DNA from: an uncultured Eggerthellaceae bacterium
Lineage (GTDB): Bacteria; Actinomycetota; Coriobacteriia; Coriobacteriales; Eggerthellaceae
Direction of reading: 5' to 3'
DNA length: 64,000 nucleotides
NCBI GenBank assembly: GCA_934648845.1
Contig: CAKUFS010000002.1
Location: forward strand, 1 to 64,000
The stretch's first letter is position 1. Every line of letters begins with the position of its first letter. The notes below the pieces were generated by a model that had not been told where the DNA came from, searched no databases, and worked only from the letters and a program-made list of their open reading frames with translations. A program made the position numbers and the translations under genes. This document shows, in pieces, positions 26,413-35,725 of this stretch.

Positions 26413-27393
26413 TTACAGCAGATGAGCACGCAAATCGGCACCATCAGATGCAGAGAGGTACGCCGGCGCAATATCAAAAACGGTCTTGCAACCTGTGCTT
26501 CCTTCGGCCGCCAGACGGACCACCGCGCGCGCATACGCAACCAGCACGCATGCCGTGAATTCGGGGTTCGACTCAAGCTTCAGGGAGTATTCGATGGTGC
26601 AGTTCTTACCGCCCGCCGTTTGACCCGAGCGAACGACAAAACCACCATGAGGCAGACCCGCGTGGTCGCGGTCGAGCTCTTCTTGCGAGATGAAGTTCAC
26701 ATCAACGTCGTATTCGTCGAAGTAATCGGGCATGTTCACAATTGCCTCTGTGACCGCCGCAGGGTCAGCACCTTCCTCAAGGACAACCCAGCACTCACGC
26801 GTATGCTTCTCGCGCGTAGTCAGTTCGGGGTTTTCGCCCGCACGGACGGCCTCAAGCGCCTCGGGGACCGGATTCGTGTACTGCTTCGCATCGGCCACGC
26901 CGGGAATACGACGCAGCGCATCGGAGTGGCCCTGGCTCACGCCGCGGCCCCAGAACGTGTAGTCGTTTCCCTGGGGCAGAATGCAGTTCGCGTACAAGCG
27001 GTTCAACGAGAACAGACCCGGGTCCCATCCGCACGAGATAAGTGCCGTTTTACCTGCAGCTTTTGCAGCAGCGTCCACGTTGGCGAAATGCTCGGGGATA
27101 TGCGCGTGCGTATCAAAGCTGTCAACAACGTTGTACTTCGCAGCGTATTTCGGCGTTTGCTTGGGCAGATCGGTCGCGCTGCCGCCGCAGATGATCAGCA
27201 CGTCAACGTCTGTCGCGGCGCCTTCATCGAGCTCGCTTGCAGAACGCACCGGCACATCTGGCGTAGCAATGGTCACCGTCGCGGGATCGCGGCGTGTGAA
27301 CACGCCCACAAGCTCCATATCGTCGTTTTGGCGAATAGCCAGTTCAACGCCTTTTCCCAAGTTTCCGTATCCCAAAATGCCCACGCGCGTCAT
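26413..27393 (-). CDS. ddh: meso-diaminopimelate D-dehydrogenase
   Basis: 326 residues. NADPH-binding VGILGYGNLGKGVE, the CGGSATDLP loop, SFDTHAHIP and SCGWDPGLFSLNRL match the family. It makes meso-diaminopimelate in one step from tetrahydrodipicolinate, bypassing the acyl branches of lysine/peptidoglycan synthesis. GGAAAGAGGTAAC precedes the ATG. Stands at the upstream end of the minus-strand group 22735-27393; 271 bp separate it from the Cys-rich gene, so co-transcription is uncertain. Confidence 0.95.
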   Translation of the reverse strand: MTRVGILGYGNLGKGVELAIRQNDDMELVGVFTRRDPATVTIATPDVPVRSASELDEGAATDVDVLIICGGSATDLPKQTPKYAAKYNVVDSFDTHAHIPEHFANVDAAAKAAGKTALISCGWDPGLFSLNRLYANCILPQGNDYTFWGRGVSQGHSDALRRIPGVADAKQYTNPVPEALEAVRAGENPELTTREKHTRECWVVLEEGADPAAVTEAIVNMPDYFDEYDVDVNFISQEELDRDHAGLPHGGFVVRSGQTAGGKNCTIEYSLKLESNPEFTACVLVAYARAVVRLAAEGSTGCKTVFDIAPAYLSASDGADLRAHLL

Positions 27394-27743
27394 AGTTACC
27401 TCTTTCCATTAATGCAGGTCAGCTGGCGCACCGGCACGCTGACCATCGCAGTCAACGCTACTCATATGAAACGCGCTCATCAGTGCAAAACGCAGCAAGC
27501 CGTCACGCAAACCAATGCGCAAATCAATACCAATGCCCAGGCGCAAAACCCAAACGAATAGTCGCAAAAATTCATTCGTATCATAGTAATATTTCGTTTC
27601 GCGCCCGTAAACAGAAAGACTTGTTGCCAAATTATCCCAACGAAATCAACGAGTAGCTCGCGGACATACCGCGCAACATGCTGAATCGCCGTCAAATTGC
27701 CCCAGCACGTAGCAATTACGTCCAAAAGCGGGCGAGAGGCACG

Positions 27744-27776
27744 GATGTGAAAAAGTCCCCGTCACTTTTTCACATC
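27744..27776. repeat. REP-like hairpin, second type
   Basis: GATGTGAAAAAGT and its exact complement form a 13-bp stem around CCCCGTC. The design (stem ending in A-rich sequence, short CCCC-containing loop) parallels the 33-nt repeat at 214 and 49457, though the stem sequence differs. No T-tract follows, and it lies about 350 bp from the nearest start, so it is not an obvious terminator. Confidence 0.65.
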
Positions 27777-27809
27777 AAAGCACGCGACGTTACAAGCAAA
27801 TCGGACCTC

Positions 27810-28049
27810 TTGTTGAAAAACCGAGGGTTAATTCAGGCTAATCGACGATAGTCGGTGGTTGAAAAAACGCAGTGTCAGCGATAGGACATCTATTGATATT
27901 TACGCAACGCTATGAACTGGGAAAATGTTACTTGAAAACTTTGCGGCCGCTCCGCAAAGCCCCCAAACAAACAAAAAACCGCCCTCGCCCAGCGGCCAAA
28001 CCACCGATTATCGTCGATTAGCCCGAATCTGAAGGGCTTTTTCCAACAA
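27810..28049. repeat. paired long inverted repeat, pair 3
   Basis: Left arm 27810-27859 (TTGTTGAAAAACC ... GATAGTCGGTGGT) and right arm 28000-28049 (ACCACCGATTATCGTCGATT ... CCAACAA) are inverted copies. The 140-bp spacer is unrelated to those of pairs 2 and 4. Confidence 0.85.
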
Positions 28050-28208
28050 GGCATCGCTTTAGCACGAGCGCGATGCAATACGGCGCCTCGACAAACCCTT
28101 GCTGTCGGAAAATCGAGAGGCCCATGAGCAGCAAGGGATACCCCGGGACGCCTCGCAAACGCGAAAGGGCGTTTGACCCCGCTCAACCACTAATGACAAG
28201 AACCGCAG

Positions 28209-29414
28209 CTATCCTACCCTGTCCGCCGAGTCCCGCGCCGCACTCCGAGATCGCCGATCACGATCTGTTCCCGCAGCGTGATAGGCGCGTTTATTCTCGT
28301 ACATAAGCAGATCAACGCAGTTAAGAGCCTCGTCCATGGGCATAGTAGCCGGGTCAAAAGAAAGCCGTCCAATCGATGCCGAAACAGGCATCCCCTTGGC
28401 TTCCTCAAGCGAGATACCCGCAAGCGCGGTCCCAATATCACTCACGCATGCATCGACCTGCATATCATCCTGCGTGTTCAGCAAAACCACGAATTCATCG
28501 CCCGAATACCGGACAACCGCGCCCAACGGCCCCACGACCTCGGACAAAGCGGCACCCACAGCAACCAGCGTTTTATCGCCCACCGCATGACCGTACTTAT
28601 CGTTTATCGCTTTGAAATCGTTCAAATCCAGCCACAAAATGGTAAGCAGCTCCGGCTTGCGCGCACTCAAAACACCCGCGCGCACAGGCGCGTTAGCAAT
28701 GCTGTCCAGGTAAAACCGATTGTACAAACCAGTCAACTTGTCGCGCGAAATCAACTCGCTTTGCAGACTGGTCACCACACCGCAACACGCAATTGCGATA
28801 AAAGGCCAAATGGTCGAGATACCGTAAATCGTCCCCTGCAACGCAATGCCAAAGATGGCCGGCACCAAAAACACCCACAAAGGAAACGTCTTCAGCACGC
28901 CGCCCGTCGCGTGCGCATAGAAATAAACCACCAAGCTGACAACAAGGAACACCACGGCAATTGCCAAGTAGAACCAATAAATCAGGCCTCGCTTGTACAC
29001 ACCCGTCACATCAAAAGAAAAGACCACGGGAATCGCAAGGTTGACAATCAAAAACGCTGCCGCCACCGCAACTATCACACCGCAAGCAATCTTGCTCCAT
29101 CGCGGAAGCTTCACATCCAAATGCGCCGCCAAAAAATACACCCACAACGGTCCAAACACCACATTCATGGCATAAAGCCAGGTATTCGTAGCGTACCCCA
29201 CTACGCAGCACAACACGCCCGGGCGACCGGCAACCAAGTTGCTCACGCAATCGATCACACAAGAGATAAAAGAAAGCACAACCAGGGCATACAACGCATC
29301 GCTTTCGCGCACGCGCCGATCAAGACGCCAATGACGATTCATGAGAATAATGAACAGCATGGTCATTGCCATTAAATTCGCAATGAGCACCGCGGCGATG
29401 TTGACCTCTGCCAT
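28209..29414 (-). CDS. membrane diguanylate cyclase (GGDEF)
   Basis: 401 residues. An N-terminal block of at least six hydrophobic segments (about 5-220) is followed by a GGDEF domain (about 235-395). The signature is SGDEF at 304-308, a variant found in active cyclases. The region just upstream (VVGPLGAVVRY) lacks the RxxD inhibitory site, so product feedback at that site is not expected. It would make cyclic di-GMP from GTP in response to an unknown membrane or envelope signal. ATG at 29414 was chosen because it starts directly with the first membrane helix and AAGGGC lies upstream. Divergent from the phosphoglucomutase gene. Confidence 0.88.
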   Translation of the reverse strand: MAEVNIAAVLIANLMAMTMLFIILMNRHWRLDRRVRESDALYALVVLSFISCVIDCVSNLVAGRPGVLCCVVGYATNTWLYAMNVVFGPLWVYFLAAHLDVKLPRWSKIACGVIVAVAAAFLIVNLAIPVVFSFDVTGVYKRGLIYWFYLAIAVVFLVVSLVVYFYAHATGGVLKTFPLWVFLVPAIFGIALQGTIYGISTIWPFIAIACCGVVTSLQSELISRDKLTGLYNRFYLDSIANAPVRAGVLSARKPELLTILWLDLNDFKAINDKYGHAVGDKTLVAVGAALSEVVGPLGAVVRYSGDEFVVLLNTQDDMQVDACVSDIGTALAGISLEEAKGMPVSASIGRLSFDPATMPMDEALNCVDLLMYENKRAYHAAGTDRDRRSRSAARDSADRVG

Positions 29415-29556
29415 GGAGGCTGCCCTTCTTCTCTCTCTTGTTGACGTATTCTTGATAAAACGTAATTCTACCATCATCGCAAAACGAAAAGCCCCCGACA
29501 CCCCTATAATGACATTATTCAAATCGCGAATTGAACTGCAAAAGAAGGAGCAGCGC

Positions 29557-31275
29557 ATGCTTTCCGATACCATCTCCGCTAACCTCAAACGCTGGATCGA
29601 GCGCGCCGATGCGCGCTACCAAGAAGAGCTTGCCGCTCTGGCAACCAACGAAACCGCCTGCAACGATGCATTTTTCCAGGACCTGGAATTCGGGACTGCC
29701 GGCCTACGTGGCATTCTAGGAGCGGGCGCGAACCGCATGAACATCCACACAGTAGGCAAGGCAACGCAGGGCCTGGCGAATTACCTGAACGCGCATTTCG
29801 AATATCCCACCGTTGCCATTGCGCGCGATTCACGTCACGGCGGCCTGGAGTTTTGCCAGGTGGCAGCAGGCGTTTTAGCGGCAAATGGCGTGAAGTCGTA
29901 CCTGTACGAGCGCATTGAGCCCACGCCGGCGCTCAGCTGGGCAGTGCGCAATTTGCACTGCAGCGCGGGTATTTGCATGACCGCCAGCCACAACCCCGCC
30001 GAGTACAACGGCTACAAAGCATACGGCCCCGACGGCTGCCAGATAACCACACAGGCTGCGCACGATATTCAGGCGGCTATCAACAACGTGGACATCTTCG
30101 ACGACGTAAACTGCATGCCGTTTGACGAAGCACTCGAACGCGGCCTGGCCACCTACACCGACGAAGGCGTGCTCGACCGTTTCATCGACGCCGTGGCAAC
30201 GCAATCCTTGGAAGCGCCCGAAGTACTGGCTGATCTTTCTGTGGTATATACGCCGCTCAACGGCACAGGCCTGGAATGCGTGAACCGCATCTTCGAGCGC
30301 ATCGGCATGAAAAACGTGACCGTTGTGCCCGAGCAAGCGCAGCCCGACGGAGACTTTCCCACCTGCCCCTTCCCGAATCCGGAAATTCGCGAGGCGCTGG
30401 AATACGGATTGGCGCTGTGCCAGCAAGTGCACCCCGATTTGCTGCTGGCAACCGACCCCGACGCCGACCGCACAGGCATTGCGGTGTTGCATAACGGCGA
30501 ATACGTGCTGCTCACCGGCAACGAGCTGGGCGCGCTGCTGGTGGACTACGAATGCACAAAAGCGCAGGAGCGCGGGTGCGACCTGCGCGAAAAGGTATGC
30601 GTGAGCACCATTGTGTCAAGCGTCATGTGCGACTTGATGGCACAGGACCGCGGCTTTGAGATGCGCCGCGTGCTAACGGGCTTCAAGTACATTGGCGAGC
30701 AAATCGGGCTGTTGGAAGCCGCCGGCGAAGAAGATCGCTTCCTGCTGGGCTTCGAGGAAAGCTACGGCTATCTGGCCGGCACGCATGTACGCGACAAGGA
30801 CGCCATTGTGACCAGCATGATAGTGGTGCAAATGGCGGCGTGGCACAAGGCGCAAGGCCGCGACCTGGTGCAGGCCATGCATGCGCTGTACGAGCGTTAT
30901 GGCTGGTGGGAAAACAGCACCATCAGCGTAACATTCCCCGGCGCTGCGGGTGCGGAAACCATGAAACACCTGATGGACGGCTTGCGGATTCTGCCTCCCG
31001 CGGAAGTGGGCGGCCTGCATGTGCTGAATATGGTGGACTTTGCAACAGCCGTTGACATGCCTGTCCATGGTGGCGCCGGCACAAGCGCGCTGCAGAAACT
31101 GCCCAGCGCAAACGTGCTTGAATTCCAGCTTGAAGACGGCCACAAGATTATCGTGCGCCCCAGCGGCACCGAGCCGAAAGTCAAAGCATACGTGTTCGTC
31201 AAGGGAGAAAGCGCTGATCAAGCGGCTGAGCTGTTGAGCGCACTGAAAGAAGCCGCACGCGAACTGTTGGCGTAG
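29557..31275 (+). CDS. phosphoglucomutase/phosphomannomutase family enzyme
   Basis: 572 residues, alpha-D-phosphohexomutase. Catalytic phosphoserine in TASHNPAEYNGYK, metal-binding ATDPDADRTG, sugar-binding GFEESYGYL and phosphate-binding RPSGTEPK are all intact. Length and order match the PgcA-like group that interconverts glucose 1- and 6-phosphate. AGAAGGAG precedes the ATG; an in-frame extension back to 29341 overlaps the divergent cyclase gene and is rejected. A TATAAT at 29505-29510 could be the -10 box. Confidence 0.93.
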   Translation: MLSDTISANLKRWIERADARYQEELAALATNETACNDAFFQDLEFGTAGLRGILGAGANRMNIHTVGKATQGLANYLNAHFEYPTVAIARDSRHGGLEFCQVAAGVLAANGVKSYLYERIEPTPALSWAVRNLHCSAGICMTASHNPAEYNGYKAYGPDGCQITTQAAHDIQAAINNVDIFDDVNCMPFDEALERGLATYTDEGVLDRFIDAVATQSLEAPEVLADLSVVYTPLNGTGLECVNRIFERIGMKNVTVVPEQAQPDGDFPTCPFPNPEIREALEYGLALCQQVHPDLLLATDPDADRTGIAVLHNGEYVLLTGNELGALLVDYECTKAQERGCDLREKVCVSTIVSSVMCDLMAQDRGFEMRRVLTGFKYIGEQIGLLEAAGEEDRFLLGFEESYGYLAGTHVRDKDAIVTSMIVVQMAAWHKAQGRDLVQAMHALYERYGWWENSTISVTFPGAAGAETMKHLMDGLRILPPAEVGGLHVLNMVDFATAVDMPVHGGAGTSALQKLPSANVLEFQLEDGHKIIVRPSGTEPKVKAYVFVKGESADQAAELLSALKEAARELLA

Positions 31276-31303
31276 CTGCGAATCGCATCAGAGCGAAATA
31301 CGG

Positions 31304-31343
31304 AAAGGGGCAGGTTCGGTCCATTTGGACGACCTGCCCCTTT
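31304..31343 (+). terminator. Rho-independent terminator after phosphoglucomutase
   Basis: The arms AAAGGGGCAGGT (31304-31315) and ACCTGCCCCTTT (31332-31343) are fully complementary. The loop itself has a small GTCC/GGAC helix. The T-run after the stem is short (TTTGTTG). Confidence 0.75.
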
Positions 31344-31458
31344 GTTGTGCCTTCAACGCAGTACGCCTTCGTATATCGATGCCACCGACGCTTTCCATGC
31401 CTCCGCACGGCGCCGCTGCAACGTCGGCGCTTCAACGCTCACGCTGCAAGCGCAAGCC

Positions 31459-32016
31459 TTACAGGAAGGTAACTTCCCCCGTGGCCAGACAATACATGGC
31501 GCCTATCACGGTGACACCAAGCACGTCTTTGATGTGCGAAACCGCATAGAGCACGTTCAGCTCCGAAGCACGAAGCGGGTCGGTCTCTTCGCCAATTGCG
31601 CGTTTGACCTCGTCCAATATGTACTCAATGAATCCTTCCGGGTCATCGTTGGGGTCATCGTGCAGCGCCGCCTCAACCGCGCCGCAATGATCGTGTCCCA
31701 TGACCACAACAAGCTGCGTGCCCAGGTGCTTGCACGCGTATTCGATGCTTCCCAGTTGATGGGCGTCAATCACGTTTCCCGCAACGCGGATGACGAACAA
31801 ATCGCCAATGCCCGCCGAGAAAACGGCATCGGGCACAATGCGCGAATCAGAGCAAGTCACCACAATGGCGTACGGCGCCTGGCCATGCGTGGATGAGTAT
31901 AATCGAGCTGCATGAGAAACATCGCCCTGGTCAGACTCACCTTTAACGAACAGTTCGTTTCCCGCCTTGAGCTTTTCGAGCGCTTCTGTCGCCGTAACGT
32001 TTGCCACTTGATGCAT
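31459..32016 (-). CDS. beta-type carbonic anhydrase
   Basis: 185 residues. Zinc ligands in CSDSR and HDHCG (Cys, His, Cys) with the Asp-Arg pair intact. It hydrates CO2 to bicarbonate in the cytoplasm. ATG at 32016 has AAGGAG upstream. That start lies inside the end of the YgiQ-like gene on the same strand (74-bp overlap in another frame), so it may be translated by coupling. Confidence 0.93.
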   Translation of the reverse strand: MHQVANVTATEALEKLKAGNELFVKGESDQGDVSHAARLYSSTHGQAPYAIVVTCSDSRIVPDAVFSAGIGDLFVIRVAGNVIDAHQLGSIEYACKHLGTQLVVVMGHDHCGAVEAALHDDPNDDPEGFIEYILDEVKRAIGEETDPLRASELNVLYAVSHIKDVLGVTVIGAMYCLATGEVTFL

Positions 32017-34159
32017 TGCCGTGCTCCTTGTCTCTTACGAATGTTCCCGAAGCTTTGCCGCGCGCGCCAGTGCCTTTGCCGGCGCCCTGTCCACTGGTTG
32101 GGCGGCTCCCGGGCTTGCCGTTGCGCGCCGCACCGCCGCCCTTGCCGACCTTGCCGGCGGGCTTGCCAGCCGCGTTGCTGGCTGCGCTGCCGGCGCCGTT
32201 GCTCTTGCCGCCTTTCCCGCGCTTGCCGCCTTTGCCGGCGCCAGCACCAGCCTTCCCGCCGTGACCCTGGCCACCCGCGCCGGCAAGCTTTCCAACCGCT
32301 TTGCCGCTTGCCTTGCCACGGCGACCCTCATCAGCCGTCCTTCCGCTCATATTTCGCGGCTTCACCAGGCATTTTTTATCGAACCCGATCAAATCCAGGC
32401 GACCAGCCTTCGTAAGCGCCTCCACCACTAAATCGTAGTTTTTCGGGTTGCGGTACTGGATGAGCGCACGTTGGAGCGCCTTTTCGTGCGACGACGTGGG
32501 CACGTACACCGGCTCCATGGTCAGCGGGTCGATGCCTGTGTAATACATGCAGGTTGCCAACGAGCCAGGCGTGGGGTAGAAATCCTGCACTTGCTCAGGG
32601 TTGTAACCCATGTCACGCACGTATTCCGCCAGCTGAATAGCCTCGTCAAGACCCGATCCCGGGTGCGAGCTCATCAGATACGGCACCAAGAACTGCTTCA
32701 TGCCCGCGCGCTCGTTCGCCTGCTCGTACTCCTTGCAAAAACGCTGATAGATGAAGTTGCGCGGCTTGCCCATATACGCCAAAACCGCGTCGCTGATATG
32801 CTCAGGCGCCACTTTAAGCTGACCGCTTACGTGGTATTTTACCAGCTCATCCATGAATTCCTGATGATTTGGGTCCGCCATAAGGTAATCAAAGCGAATG
32901 CCGCTGCGCACGAAAACCTTCTTCACGCCGGGCAGCGCGCGCAGCTTGCGCAAAAGCTTTAGATAGTCGACATGGGTCGGTTTGCACGCCTTGCATACGG
33001 TGGGCGTAAGGCAGCGCTTATCGGTGCAGGCACCGCGCTGCATCTGCTTGCGGCACGCGGGTGCGCGAAAGTTCGCGGTGGGACCGCCCACATCGTGGAT
33101 GTAGCCCTTGAAATCGGGGTCATCGATGATTTCTTGCGCTTCTTCGAGCAGCGAGGCATGACTGCGCGCCTGCACAATGCGCCCCTGATGGAACGTGAGC
33201 GCGCAAAAAGCGCACTCGCCGAAGCAGCCCCTGCTGCTAGTCAGGGAGAACTTCACTTCCGAGAAGCCGGGGATACCGCCTTCCGCATTGTAGCGCGGGT
33301 GCCACGCGCGCGCATACGGCAACGCATACACCGCATCCAGCTCTTCAGTCGAAAGCGGCTTGGCAGGCGGATTCTGCACAACGTGCATGTGCGCTGAATA
33401 CGACTCTACCAGGCGTTTTCCCGTGAAGGGGTCGCTTGCACGATACTGCGCCAAAAAGCTTTGCGCAAACGTGCGCTTGTTCGCGCCAATTTCATCCCAG
33501 CTGGGCAAAAGCTCGTAATCATACACGGCGTCAAGGTTGCGCGTGCGATACACCGTGCCATCAATGAACGTGATATCGGAAATGTCGAGCCCCGATGCCA
33601 ACGCATCGGCAACTTCCACCACCGAGCGCTCCCCCATGCCGTAGCACAAAAGATCGGCGCCGGAATCAAGCAAAATGGAGCGGCGCAGGCCATCCGACCA
33701 GTAATCGTAATGGGCCAAGCGGCGAAGGCTTGCCTCAATGCCGCCAATGATGATAGGCGCATCCTTAAACGTTTGACGAATAAGCCCGCAATACACAATA
33801 GTCGCGCGGTCGGGTCGCAACCCCATTTTCCCACCAGGAGAATATGCGTCTGAACTGCGATGTTTGCGCGCGACGGTATAGTGATTCACCAGGGAATCCA
33901 TGTTGCCCGCCGAAACCATGAACCCCAAACGAGGCCGCCCGAACACCGCAATGCTCTCCGGGTTCTTCCAATCGGGCTGCGAAATCACGCCCACCTTGTA
34001 GCCGTTCGCTTCCAGCATGCGCGTGATAATGGCCGCACCAAACGACGGATGATCCACGTACGCGTCGCCGCAAACATACGCGAAATCGACCTGATCCCAG
34101 CCGCGTTCACGCATCTCTTCAGCCGATGTGGGCAAAAAGGAGTTTCGGGGAGTGTTCAT
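31943..34159 (-). CDS. YgiQ-family radical SAM protein with Lys/Gly-rich tail
   Basis: 738 residues. N-terminal YgiQ domain (FLPTSAEEMRERGWDQVDF; VDHPSFGAAII), radical SAM cluster SRGCFGECAFCAL (CxxxCxxC), then the family's C-terminal part to about residue 605. The last ~130 residues are low-complexity Lys/Gly/Ala/Ser, strongly basic, and look like a disordered nucleic-acid-binding tail. The reaction of YgiQ proteins is not established. The end overlaps the carbonic anhydrase start by 74 bp. Only a weak ribosome binding site is seen before the ATG at 34159. Confidence 0.9.
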   Translation of the reverse strand: MNTPRNSFLPTSAEEMRERGWDQVDFAYVCGDAYVDHPSFGAAIITRMLEANGYKVGVISQPDWKNPESIAVFGRPRLGFMVSAGNMDSLVNHYTVARKHRSSDAYSPGGKMGLRPDRATIVYCGLIRQTFKDAPIIIGGIEASLRRLAHYDYWSDGLRRSILLDSGADLLCYGMGERSVVEVADALASGLDISDITFIDGTVYRTRNLDAVYDYELLPSWDEIGANKRTFAQSFLAQYRASDPFTGKRLVESYSAHMHVVQNPPAKPLSTEELDAVYALPYARAWHPRYNAEGGIPGFSEVKFSLTSSRGCFGECAFCALTFHQGRIVQARSHASLLEEAQEIIDDPDFKGYIHDVGGPTANFRAPACRKQMQRGACTDKRCLTPTVCKACKPTHVDYLKLLRKLRALPGVKKVFVRSGIRFDYLMADPNHQEFMDELVKYHVSGQLKVAPEHISDAVLAYMGKPRNFIYQRFCKEYEQANERAGMKQFLVPYLMSSHPGSGLDEAIQLAEYVRDMGYNPEQVQDFYPTPGSLATCMYYTGIDPLTMEPVYVPTSSHEKALQRALIQYRNPKNYDLVVEALTKAGRLDLIGFDKKCLVKPRNMSGRTADEGRRGKASGKAVGKLAGAGGQGHGGKAGAGAGKGGKRGKGGKSNGAGSAASNAAGKPAGKVGKGGGAARNGKPGSRPTSGQGAGKGTGARGKASGTFVRDKEHGNASSGKRYGDRSARKAQGGKRTVR

Positions 34160-34183
34160 AGGGGCGCCTATACCAAGCCCTTT

Positions 34184-34747
34184 CTATTTGAAAATAATCT
34201 TCTTATATAAAACGAAGTTCCACAGCACAATGCATGCCATGGTAAACACTTTCGCCGCCAGCGGATATACGCCCTGCGCCGCCAGAAGAGAAATGCACAT
34301 CGTGCTAAACGTCATATTGAACGCGAACAGCACCAGGTACAGCACCAAGCTGCGCAGCGGGTTCGACGTACTTTTAAACGTGACGTTGCGATTCACCAGG
34401 AAGTTGAACACCGTGGAAACAACAACAGCCGTAACGTTGGCCGCTGCTAAGGGAATGGCGAAGACAGCGCTGAGCAGCTGAAACAGCACGAGCTCGATAA
34501 CAGCGGAGCTGCCACCCACCATCAGGTATTTGATTGCCTGGAAAAGCGTTTTCTTGGGGGCGGATTGAGGGTCGCGCACGTTAGCGGCAACGGCACCGGA
34601 ACCCCCTGCCGCGCCGGTCACAACGCTTGCGCCACCAGCATCGCCTTTGCCACCTGGTGTTGCCGCATCCAGCGCACACGAAGCCCGACCAGCAGAAGCG
34701 CTGGTCGGGCTCATGTTTACGTTATTCGAATCGTTTACTTCGCTCAT
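34184..34747 (-). CDS. GtrA-like membrane protein
   Basis: 187 residues. After an Ala/Gly/Ser-rich cytoplasmic N-terminus (about 65 residues) come four hydrophobic segments with IKYLMVGGSSAVIELVLF, NFLVNRNVTFKS and VLWNFVLYKKIIF, as in GtrA/flippase-like proteins that help move polyprenyl-linked sugars or synthesise surface polysaccharides. It lies 24 bp upstream of the YgiQ gene on the same strand. No glycosyltransferase partner is adjacent. The N-terminal extension is longer than usual for the family. Confidence 0.82.
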   Translation of the reverse strand: MSEVNDSNNVNMSPTSASAGRASCALDAATPGGKGDAGGASVVTGAAGGSGAVAANVRDPQSAPKKTLFQAIKYLMVGGSSAVIELVLFQLLSAVFAIPLAAANVTAVVVSTVFNFLVNRNVTFKSTSNPLRSLVLYLVLFAFNMTFSTMCISLLAAQGVYPLAAKVFTMACIVLWNFVLYKKIIFK

Positions 34748-34795
34748 AGGTGTTTAAATCCGCCGCAAAAAATCGCGCTTGCCGCAACGCGAAGC

Positions 34796-35308
34796 TTAGA
34801 GCTTCGTGCCGCATGCGGGGCAGAAATCAGCATCCTCGGGGACCGAGGTCGAGCACGAGGGACACACGAGCTCCACCGCGGGCGCATCAACCGAATCGGG
34901 CTCGGGCGCAACTTCGGGAAGCTTCGTACCGCAGTTTCCGCAGAACAGAGCGTCGTCCGCTACCGTTGCACCGCAATTCTCGCACACGCGCGTACCCGCA
35001 GCAGCACGGGCAGCCGCAGCTTTCTGCTCTTCAGCGGCAGCAATCTGCGCTTCAATATCCGCAATCGCGCCATCAATCTGATCCACCGCAGCGAACAGCT
35101 CTTCATATTTCGCGCGAAGTTCGGCAGTATCCTTCTCACCTGCGTAAAGGGCAGCGCCCAAGGCGGCGCAGGCTTCAGTGCGCTTACGCTGCTGTTCAGT
35201 CAGTTTCATCTTATTGGATGCCGAATCAATAGCGCTTGTTACTTTATTAGCGCCCTTATTCAAAAGATTATTAGCGCTGTCAAGAATATCAGAATCAAAA
35301 ATGCTCAT
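34796..35308 (-). CDS. double zinc-ribbon protein with helical N-terminus
   Basis: 170 residues. Residues 1-100 are helical and Ala/Lys/Glu-rich, with likely coiled coil around DQIDGAIADIEAQIAAAEEQ. Two zinc ribbons follow: CENCG...CGNCG and CPSCS...CPACG. No enzyme domain is present. AAAGGACAGG precedes the ATG at 35308; the longer frame upstream lacks support. First gene of the minus-strand group ending with carbonic anhydrase. Function unknown; zinc ribbons of this kind often mediate protein or nucleic-acid contacts. Confidence 0.82.
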   Translation of the reverse strand: MSIFDSDILDSANNLLNKGANKVTSAIDSASNKMKLTEQQRKRTEACAALGAALYAGEKDTAELRAKYEELFAAVDQIDGAIADIEAQIAAAEEQKAAAARAAAGTRVCENCGATVADDALFCGNCGTKLPEVAPEPDSVDAPAVELVCPSCSTSVPEDADFCPACGTKL

Positions 35309-35725
35309 GGCCTGTCCTTTCTTCGTGGTGCGCGTAGTTATGAAATATCCGCTTGTTGCGCTGCGTTTCGCGCGTCGCGCGTACGCTGCAACTTCAAGCT
35401 CTTTTTCATTGTACGCCGTTGTGCGGCGCGAACGCGTCACGAGCGTGTCTTTTCGGCATCAGTATCATGACAAAAACATGCCGCATCGGAAGATGCTCAC
35501 GCGCTCCCCGCGAAAGCAGCCACATGTGGCTATGCGATGCCGCCGCACAACGCCCTCCCTGGACAGACGGAACCAGCACACGAGCAACGCACCCACCAAG
35601 CTCGAAGATTCCTTTCCGGAAACAGGGACGAAGGATCTCCTCGGAAGGCGTTCTTGAATCCCCGGGCAGATGAGCGCGGCATTCAAGGCGTTCAAAGCAC
35701 CGAAAAGCCCACCCAAAGAGAGCAG

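Larger units (their letters stand above)
27394..28208. other. intergenic island with hairpin and paired inverted repeat
   Basis: 815 bp without a credible gene. It holds the hairpin 27744-27776 and the inverted-repeat pair 27810-28049. The ddh promoter should lie in the first 150 bp; no clear -35/-10 was picked. The stretch 28060-28200 shows nothing recognisable. Confidence 0.6.

Noticed and set aside
26407..27561. 384-codon plus-strand open frame opposite ddh
   Set aside because: ddh has intact family motifs and a good ribosome binding site; the opposite frame has neither.
27744..27776. Transcription terminator of ddh or the cyclase gene
   Set aside because: It lies upstream of ddh's start and about 430 bp beyond the cyclase stop, and has no T-tract.
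31943..32016. Frameshift or sequencing error causing the YgiQ / carbonic anhydrase overlap
   Set aside because: Both proteins read cleanly, the anhydrase has its own AAGGAG, and the YgiQ core ends long before the overlap; a real overlap in the variable tail is simpler.
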